Positions 57,704 to 64,000 of a DNA stretch of 64,000 bases are shown here, piece after piece; within the stretch, counting starts at the first letter, position 1, and each line of letters starts with the position of its first letter. The notes under the pieces are model-generated. The model was not told where the DNA came from. It worked only from the letters and a program-made list of their open reading frames with translations, and did not search any database. Position numbers and translations under genes: made by a program. Origin of the DNA: Apiosordaria backusii. Taxonomy: Eukaryota; Ascomycota; Sordariomycetes; Sordariales; Lasiosphaeriaceae. The DNA lies in contig JAUKTV010000005.1 of the NCBI GenBank assembly GCA_030549205.1, forward strand, positions 1,984,001 to 2,048,000, in the 5' to 3' direction.

Positions 57704-59909
57704 ATGACGGACACGAGAGCGCCCCAGAATACCGTCCTTCTCATCTTTCGCCGCGACCTTCGGTCGTCGGATAATCCCCTCTTGCACGCTGCGGCTACCG
57801 CACCCGACGGGGAGAAGTTTGATGCCCATCTTCCCCTTTATGTCTTCGACGCCGCTCAGGTTGACCTGTCGGGGTTCATCAAGGATAAAGATGCCGCAAA
57901 CCCGTACAAGCCGCCCCGCAGCCAACTAGCGGGCTACCACCGATGCGGACCTTACCGGGCTGGGTTTGTTGGCCAGGCTGTCTGGGACCTGAAGGGGTCT
58001 TTGAAGCGTCTGGGATCAGACCTCTTCGTCCGTTTGGGCAATCTTCCCGAGGTGGTGAAGACTGTGGCTCGTGGGCTGGCTGAAAACGGCGCCAAAGTCG
58101 GTGCCGTTTGGATGACCAGCCACGAGGGCAGCGAGGAGAAGGCAGATGAAGAAGCTGTGGCCTCTTTGTGTGAAGAAATTGGGGCCAAGTTCAAGCTTTG
58201 GGTGGATGAAAAGTATTTTATTGATGAGTGAGTTGAGCCCTGTCGTGCTCTATTTCCGTTGGCTAATATGATGGTTTGTCAGTCGCGATACGGGTCTCGA
58301 ATCTCTTGACAAGTTGCCTGATGTCTTCACCAATTACCGTAAGATGCAGGAGCCGCTTCGTGAGAAGCCCCGTGCGGTTCTCCCACCGATTGAAGAGGGC
58401 TCGCTGCCTCCTCTCGTTGATAGCTCCTTGGTTCCCGCACAGTCCGCCCCGTTCGCCATCCCCGACACACGTGAAGGCCTGGTTGATGCTCTGGTTACCC
58501 CTGTGAAACACATCCTCCCGAACATGCCCAACTTCCCGGAAAATGCAGAGTCGGCACATCCTTTCGAGGGAGGTGAAACCGCCGGCCACCAGCGGCTGCT
58601 ACACATCATCATGTCTGGAGTTGCGAATAACTACCATTTAACCCGAAACGGTCTTAGCGGAACCGAATACAGCACCAAGCTCTCTGCCTGGTTGGCCCAG
58701 GGGTGCATCACGGCTCGTCAGATCCACGCGATGTTGGACGCTTTTGAGCGTGGTACTGACCCCAGGTTCAAGGATGTCAAGGGCTTTGGCGCGTACAAGG
58801 GCGAGCAAGACGAGATGGACAACGGTGGGATTCATGGAATCCGGACCGAGCTCTTGTGGCGCGACTACATGAGACTCTGCCACCAAAAATATGGGAACAA
58901 GTTTTACCGTCTGAAGGGCTTTGGGCAGGAGTATAACAACCGCCAGAGCATCAGCAGCACCGGAAGCGATGGGGATCAGAATGGGACCACCGGGAGACCC
59001 CAAAGGAAGATAGAGTGGAAGTCACCTGTCAAGGATAGGGCGCTGCCGACGCAGGAGCCCAGCGCGGAAGGGGTGGCGGAGATTTTGGAACGATTCAAGG
59101 CCGGGACGATGGGCATGAGTTTGATCGATGCTTCTCAGCGGGAGTTGCTGCATACGGGGTATACATCCAACCGTGCCCGGCAGAATGTGGCGAGTTTCTT
59201 GGCCAAGCAACTCAAGATTGATTGGAGGTATGGTGCGGAGTGGTACGAGATGTTGCTGGTCGACTATGATGTCTCGTCCAACTGGGCGAGCTGGCAGTAT
59301 GTTTCTGGTGTTGGCAACGATCCTCGTAGCGAGATCAGAATTTTCAACCCGATAAAGCAGGCATTTGACTACGACAAGGACGGGAGTCATGTCCGCGCTT
59401 GGCTTCCCGAGGTGAGCAAGTTGAAGAGGCTGGAACATGTCTTTCAACCTTGTACCGCACCAGAGGAGGACCTGAAGGAGGCTCGACTGGTGAACAACAT
59501 CATGGTTACGAAGCCTGTTTTGCGGATTGACTTTTATGTTGACGCTAAACCGCGGACCAACAAAAGGGGTGAATATCGGAGAGGCACACGACGTGGACGG
59601 GGAGGGGGTGTTGGTAGACACACTACCAATGGTCATGTTCATGGTGGGGAGTCGTTCAACGGAAGCCATGCGAATTGGAGTGGGTATACGCAGGATACTC
59701 AGGTGGATGCGCCCGTGGATGCGCCCGTGGATGCGCCCGTGGATGCGCCCGCGGATGCGCCCGCGGATGCGCCTGTTATGAATGGCACTACGAGAGGTCC
59801 TGGAGACCGAGCTGGAGAATATCGGCCGTTGTTTGTGGGACCCCGTGGGTCTCCAAGGGGCGGTCGAGGCGGACATCTTGGAGGTAGTAGCCGTTTTAAT
59901 ACCTGGTAG
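57704..59909 (+). CDS. cry: Cryptochrome DASH (photolyase/cryptochrome family)
   Basis: Exons 57704-58227 and 58283-59909 (intron of 55 bases joining YFIDD to RDTGLESLDKLP); 716 residues. Cry-DASH binds FAD and a methenyltetrahydrofolate antenna. It repairs CPD lesions in single-stranded DNA and is a blue-light protein. N-terminal domain: VLLIFRRDLRSSDNPLL and PLYVFDAAQ. The FAD domain carries LPDVFTNYRK, GTEYSTKLSAWLAQGCITARQIH and GYTSNRARQNVASFLAKQLKIDWRYGAEWYE, with WASWQYVSGVGNDPR, all diagnostic. The tail (about 590-716) is disordered, with RRGTRRGRGGG, a six-copy VDAP/ADAP repeat and a second RGG stretch, as known for fungal cry-DASH. The ATG at 57704 is used because the frame upstream starts only with GTG. 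Confidence 0.95.
59703..59774 (+). repeat. Six-copy 12-base tandem repeat in the cry-DASH tail
   Basis: Four exact GTGGATGCGCCC units followed by two with GCG in place of GTG. They code for VDAP x4 then ADAP x2. Confidence 0.95.
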
Positions 59910-60977
59910 CCATAACCGTTTCAACCACAACAACAGCAGTGGCAACAGCAACAACGGGAGCAACAGCAACACCAACAACAGCGGCCAGTTCGGCCTGCTG
60001 TTCAACACGGGTGGTGGCGGTGCGCAATCTCCCAACTTCAACGGACAGAGGAATCGCGGTAGCAGCCAGCGGTTCACGTCTACGAGGAACTCACTCGGTG
60101 GTGCTGGCGGTGGTAGCTCTATCCGGGGTCGTCCCAACCATCACCAGGGTCCTCCTAATCATCACCAGGGTAACAGCAATGGGCCGCCATCTTCTTCTCC
60201 CAATAACCGCCAGGGTAAGGGTAATGGGCCGTCGTCTTCTTCTCAGAATAACCGCCAGGGTAAGGGTAATGGGCCGTCGTCATTTTCGCGTCGGGATTCT
60301 CAGGGGCGGAACTAGAAAAGGTCCGTTGACGGTCAGGATGGGAGCAGCGTGTTTATTGAGTGTGTTTATTGCCAGAATTTTGGAACAGAGTATGAATCAG
60401 GCGGTACCATGGGTGATGGCATGCCCATAGCGTCCTGTCCCTGTCCCTGCTATGTCTGTATGTATCAGGACAGTATAGTCAGCGGCGTGTATGTTTATGT
60501 TTGTTAGTTTATGGCTTGCTTTTATGGTTTATTGTCTTTGCACTTGTTTTGAGTCTTTATGTTGTTGTACTGGTATTGCCCCTTCTTGCGTTGCTTATCT
60601 GGTGTTGCCCTTCTGGAGCTGCTCGTCTGGAGTTGCTTTTTTGGGCCATATTCTTCAACAAAGTGGTATCTAGAAAAGGGTTTCTGGGTACCGCTTTTTT
60701 GGGGGGGGGTTACTCCTTTGGGATTGCTTTTCTTTGGGTGTTGCTCTTCTTTAGGTATGCCTTTTTTTATAGATATGCTCTTTTTCTGATGTACTCTTCT
60801 TCAGGTGATGTACTGGACGATTGCCGATTACTACAAGACGAAAGGAAAACGGAAAAAGAACGATGGCGAAAATCACCGGCGAGGCGAAACGAGAATGAGC
60901 ACGGTTGTGGGAGGCTCGACGGAAAAAAGAGGAAGAAGAATGGAGTGGCGTATGAAATCGAGGTTTTACATGGTGAC

Positions 60978-61089
60978 TTTGGCTTCGTGGGTTTGGCTTC
61001 ATGGGTTTGGCTTCATGGGTTTGGCTTCATGGGTCTGGCTTCATGGGTTTGGCTTCATGGGTTTGGCTTCATGGGTTTGGCTTGATGGA
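60978..61089 (+). repeat. Minisatellite of eight 14-base units
   Basis: Unit TTTGGCTTCATGGG repeated eight times. The first unit has CGTGGG, one middle unit has C for T, and the last is degenerate (CTTGATGGA). As 14 is not a multiple of three, the reading phase changes at each unit. Confidence 0.9.
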
Positions 61090-61234
61090 TTCGCTGTTTG
61101 GGAGATTTCTGATCACGAGATGTACGTTGGGGATCATACATCCTAAATACATCTAGCCAAAGGAAGCGAGCGGAAGGGCATGGCATGCCATGGCATACAT
61201 TTGGTCTCACTGGAGACAAGACAACAAGCATAAA

Positions 61235-61262
61235 GGCATGGCATGGCATGGCATGGCATGGC
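61235..61262 (+). repeat. (GGCAT)5 microsatellite
   Basis: Five GGCAT units plus a partial. A nearby imperfect palindrome, GGCATGGCATGCCATGGCAT, lies at about 61178-61197. Same pentamer as the array at 33421. Confidence 0.9.
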
Positions 61263-61820
61263 GTTGGACTGACTCACTGGAGACACACGGGCTATCATGA
61301 GCGAACGAGCCTGACGACCGCTATGAAGAACAAAACGGGAAAAAGCACGGTTACAAGAATTGAATTGTGGAGGCATCGGGGGGGCTTTGAGTGCTTTCAT
61401 GTTGGTTTTGATCTTGGGTTTTGATCAACATCATCGTGCCTGGGGTAGTAGGGGCTGGATGGATGGATGGCAGGGAGCGTTGTCTTTAAGGATGATACCC
61501 TCGTTTGAAGTCTAGGCTTGTTAGCAAACTCTTCTCAATCTCTTTTGTATATACTTCGGTAGATAGTTCTGAACTGGCTCAATGCTGGTTTACCTGATGG
61601 TTTTGCTTTGTGATTGATGTTGAGCGGTGAGTCAGGTACTTGTTTGTTCATGAAGGGCAGTGGATAATATAAGTGAAAAGAGCAAAAAAAGGGGGAAAAG
61701 ACAAAAAGAACACCAAAACAAAATAAAATCCGAGGAAGGAAAAATCCTCAAAAACTTCCCGCCTTGTTTGAATTCTTTTGGTAAAAACAAGGACAGTCTC
61801 ATGTCCCCCCGCCTTTCACA

Positions 61821-61868
61821 GGCTTACCACTCTCCTGAGTCTCCTTGCTCTCCTCTAGATAATCCGGG
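61821..61868 (+). repeat. Dispersed repeat copy 2
   Basis: Matches 49659-49706 at most positions by eye (GGCTTACC-ctct, GAGTCTCCT, GATAATCCGG). Directly adjoins a 5S-like fragment. Confidence 0.5.
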
Positions 61869-61896
61869 GAGGACTGGCTTAGCTATGGGAGAGCGG
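61859..61896 (-). pseudogene. 5S rRNA-like fragment (internal part only)
   Basis: CTGGCTTAGCTATGGGAGAG plus CGG closely matches the complement of the central 5S rRNA segment (CCGCTCTCCCATAG...AAGCCAG). Neither 5S end is present nearby. The match is about 23 bases plus a weaker flank (TAATCCGG), so chance similarity or a tRNA/5S-derived repeat is possible. Confidence 0.45.
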
Positions 61897-62128
61897 TCAC
61901 TTTTTGGTTTTGGCACCCCTTTTTGCCGAGTCACCCCGCAGAGGCTTTGACTTCCAGAAAAGGTCTCCTATCAATATTCTACCCCTACACCGCGGTCTTC
62001 AATCATAGCCATTGCCGGAAACTCAGCGCTTTGGACTGGCCCTAAGTTCGCCTGGGTGATAAATCATCTAGAAATAGAAGGACTGCAAATCTTGTAGAGA
62101 TGGTGACAAGACCTCCTACAGTCTAAGA

Positions 62129-63871
62129 TTAATCTTGCCCACCTAGACGCATTATCAGCCTCCTGAGCTCTTCCCACTGTTCGACTTCCTCATCCAGATC
62201 CATCAACCTCCCAAACGTCTTGTCTACCGAAAAGATAGAGTAGCGGTCGTTTCCACCTCCTTCCACGATGGTGCGAAGGGCCTTCTTCATTCCTAAAGAG
62301 TATCTCAGTTCCTTCGATGCCCTGACATATTCGGCTTCGGAGCCATCGTTGATGTCGTTTCCATCATCGAACTTGCCACCAGCTCCTGCTCCTCCCGTGG
62401 CTCCCGCCTCCATTGCAAGCATTCTGGCCGCGTAGAGGAGAAGACTGACCAGTCCTGTTGCTAGACCACACGCTATCCAATCTCGGTAGCCGCCGAGAGC
62501 ATCATTCCCGGCTTCTTCTTCTTCTTCTTCCCCGACAATCGTGATTCGTCCAGGAAATACAAAGTCCGAAACGATGGGATTTGTCCAGCCGGTTCGGACC
62601 GTGGCTTCACCAACGCTGGAGATGCGTATCGCATCATCGCCGAGCAGACCCAGGTCCTCGTCCCCCCCCTGTAAAACAATGAGACCCTGTTGTCTGCACA
62701 TCTCCAAAGCGTTTTCATAATTGCGACGATCGTGGTCATCTGCATGGCGGGCGGTGGTGAACTTGCCAACCAGCGGTGACATGATGCACAGGATGTCCAC
62801 CTTTTGCCTGGCATTCTCGAGGGCCTCCTATAGTGTCAGCTTCTTACCATAATTATTTAGGCTCAATGGTGACTCTTGACTCTGTAGAGAGGAAGTATGC
62901 CAAAGTCGTATACGCACCGCCGTCAAAGCCCTGAGATTTGTTCGGAGGGGATCCTGCACCCCTCCATCTGCCGGTCCTAGGACACCGTAAAAGTAGATGC
63001 GCGAAAATGGGGCGATTTGCACAATCGCTTCTGCCACTTCAGTGCAGTGTCCTGTGCGGGCGCCCCTCCATGTACTACCAGGCTCATTGTAATCAACCAG
63101 CTGAATCTTTGTCCTCAATATCGCGTTGCCGAGGACGTCCACATGATCTCCGAATAACCCAATCCTCGCCACCGGCACTGATAATTTCATACTCAGCCTG
63201 GTTACAATGTTTGAAACAATCTGCATTTTCGCGAACCATTTGAGCTCCGGATCATCTCGTTCTGATTGTCGCGGGAACACCGTGTGTATTTCGAGCCCGC
63301 GGCGCAACAGGTTTAGCCGTCGTTGGAAAACGAGTACGTTGTCTTGTATGTCTTTATGGTCCTCTAAGGGGTTTTCGACAAGTTTCAGCGTCAAGCGCTT
63401 AAGAAGGCGAAGTTGAGGGAGGGCATCTGGCTGGCTCCAAGCACGGAGAGCTACATTGCTGCCAGTCCAACAAAGCGTCAGCTGCCGCACATTTGGAGCT
63501 GCGTGAATGATGGTATCTGGACAAAGATCCGGCTTTGCCCATTCCAGTATCTCAATATCGAAGGGCAGAAGAGCGTTTCGGATGGCGTGGTCTGTGTGAG
63601 GACGATTGGGCTTTTCGGAAACGACAAGATGGAATATCTTTTGTACTCCAGCGCTGAGAAGATTCCCAAAGATGAAGGCAAGGTCATTCCGCCCGCGTCC
63701 CTCAGAGTGTGGTCGCAGGGCTTGATGGAGTCGCAGGGGTCGCCGCGCCGGTGTTGCAATTTGAAGCCTATCTCCAGGCAGGAGGACCAATGCGAGACGG
63801 GGGGCGGGGTTCTGCCCAAAGGTATCCACGTAATCCTGTGCCTTAAGGGCCTGGGAATCATCTTTGGGGGC
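62129..63871 (-). CDS. Fungal subtilisin-like (peptidase S8) protein with catalytic Asp and Ser apparently lost; 5' partial
   Basis: Exons 63871-62918 and 62827-62129, joined across a 90-base intron (GTGCGT...CTGAC...TATAG) between ALTA and EALENARQ; 550 residues visible. At least one more exon lies upstream: 63871 is preceded by a pyrimidine tract and CAG, and no ATG starts this frame. Residues 60-170 have the helper region of the fungal S8 family (SAGVQKIFHLVVSE, PHTDHAIRNALLPFDIEIL, APNVRQLTLCWTGSN, RAWSQPDALPQL). The S8 core follows: ARIGLFGDHVDV where the family has a catalytic Asp (Gly241 here), TGHCTEVAEAI keeping His275, ISSVGEATV, DFVFPG, and DWIACGLATGLVSLLLY where the Ser of GSSVATA is Trp436. 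The likely reading is a pseudopeptidase. In fungi, S8 domains also occur as effector modules of NLR-like immune receptors, but no NLR part is visible here. Confidence 0.75.
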
Positions 63872-64000
63872 CTGAGGAATGAAACAAAACAAAGCTGCGC
63901 AGCGGTTAGGTTAGGATTGTTAGCTATCTCCTCCGAAAAGAGGCGACCATGAAGATGTGCTAACCACAGGGATCACTTAGGTTCTTCCTTCCGATCAGAC
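63872..64000 (-). other. Upstream intron or 5' region of the S8-like gene
   Basis: On the minus strand the bases just before the exon read as a pyrimidine tract plus CAG, with CCTAAC at a branch-site distance. The donor is not clear and probably lies near or beyond the window end. One ATG (63949) opens only an eight-codon frame. Confidence 0.4.

Larger units (their letters stand above)
59910..62128. other. Convergent 2.2-kb spacer between cry-DASH and the S8-like gene, rich in repeats
   Basis: Directly after the cry-DASH stop, a different frame is open to 60315 and would code an Asn/Ser/Gly/Arg-rich sequence with repeated NNRQGKGNGPS. After it comes a T-rich hydrophobic-reading stretch (60500-60800), a 14-base minisatellite, GCATG arrays, and A-rich DNA. 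No independent gene is supported. Confidence 0.45.

Noticed and set aside
58263..60137. Long minus frames opposite cry-DASH
   Set aside because: Mirror of the GC-rich cry-DASH coding sequence; no motifs of their own.
60501..61085. Hydrophobic 194-codon plus frame downstream of cry-DASH
   Set aside because: Hydrophobicity comes from T-rich DNA and the end is a 14-base minisatellite; not a membrane protein gene.

Overview
The window is nuclear DNA of a filamentous ascomycete, most likely a member of the Sordariales. The evidence is short GT-AG introns (59 to 87 bases) with CTAAC- or CTGAC-like branch points, dispersed 5S rRNA sequence, long gene-poor spacers, and fungal-specific genes: a PBS2/OS-5 MAP kinase kinase, a two-domain lycopene cyclase/phytoene synthase, cry-DASH, a CE5 cutinase and a SUR7/PalI protein. 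The species cannot be fixed from sequence alone.

Layout. 0-4 kb: 3' end of an unidentified gene, a PNPOx-like protein (+) and an auxin-efflux-carrier family transporter (-). 7-11 kb: the HOG-pathway MAPKK (+) converging on a SUR7-type membrane protein (-). 12-15 kb: tRNA-Asn and the siroheme synthase (-). 16-22 kb: Rho3 GTPase (-), the splicing factor CWC25 (-), and COP9 signalosome subunit 2 (+), which diverges from CWC25. 21.9-30.4 kb: an 8.5-kb stretch with no gene I can support. 30-43.5 kb: otubain-like deubiquitinase (+), lipoate octanoyltransferase LipB (-), mitoribosome assembly factor RSM22 (-), membrane-anchored thioredoxin (-) and SPOUT RNA methyltransferase (+). 46.7-50 kb: cutinase (-), a 5S rRNA gene and 5S relics. 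50.4-60 kb: AL-2-type carotenoid enzyme (-), a divergent hot-dog thioesterase (+), and cry-DASH (+). Right edge: a fungal S8-type (subtilisin-like) protein whose catalytic Asp and Ser appear lost; its 5' end is cut by the window.

Most genes are housekeeping genes and there is no obvious cluster. The one suggestive neighbourhood is the carotenoid enzyme close to cry-DASH, both belonging to families known to be light-induced in Neurospora. The most unusual protein is the predicted S8 pseudopeptidase at 62.1-63.9 kb.

Data quality. Four conserved genes (SUR7, LipB, AL-2, hot-dog thioesterase) are each broken by one or more single-base frameshifts. Most lie in or next to G or C runs and are repaired by one added base. 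This fits under-called homopolymers better than four independent pseudogenes, so protein predictions in GC-rich parts of this assembly should be treated with care.
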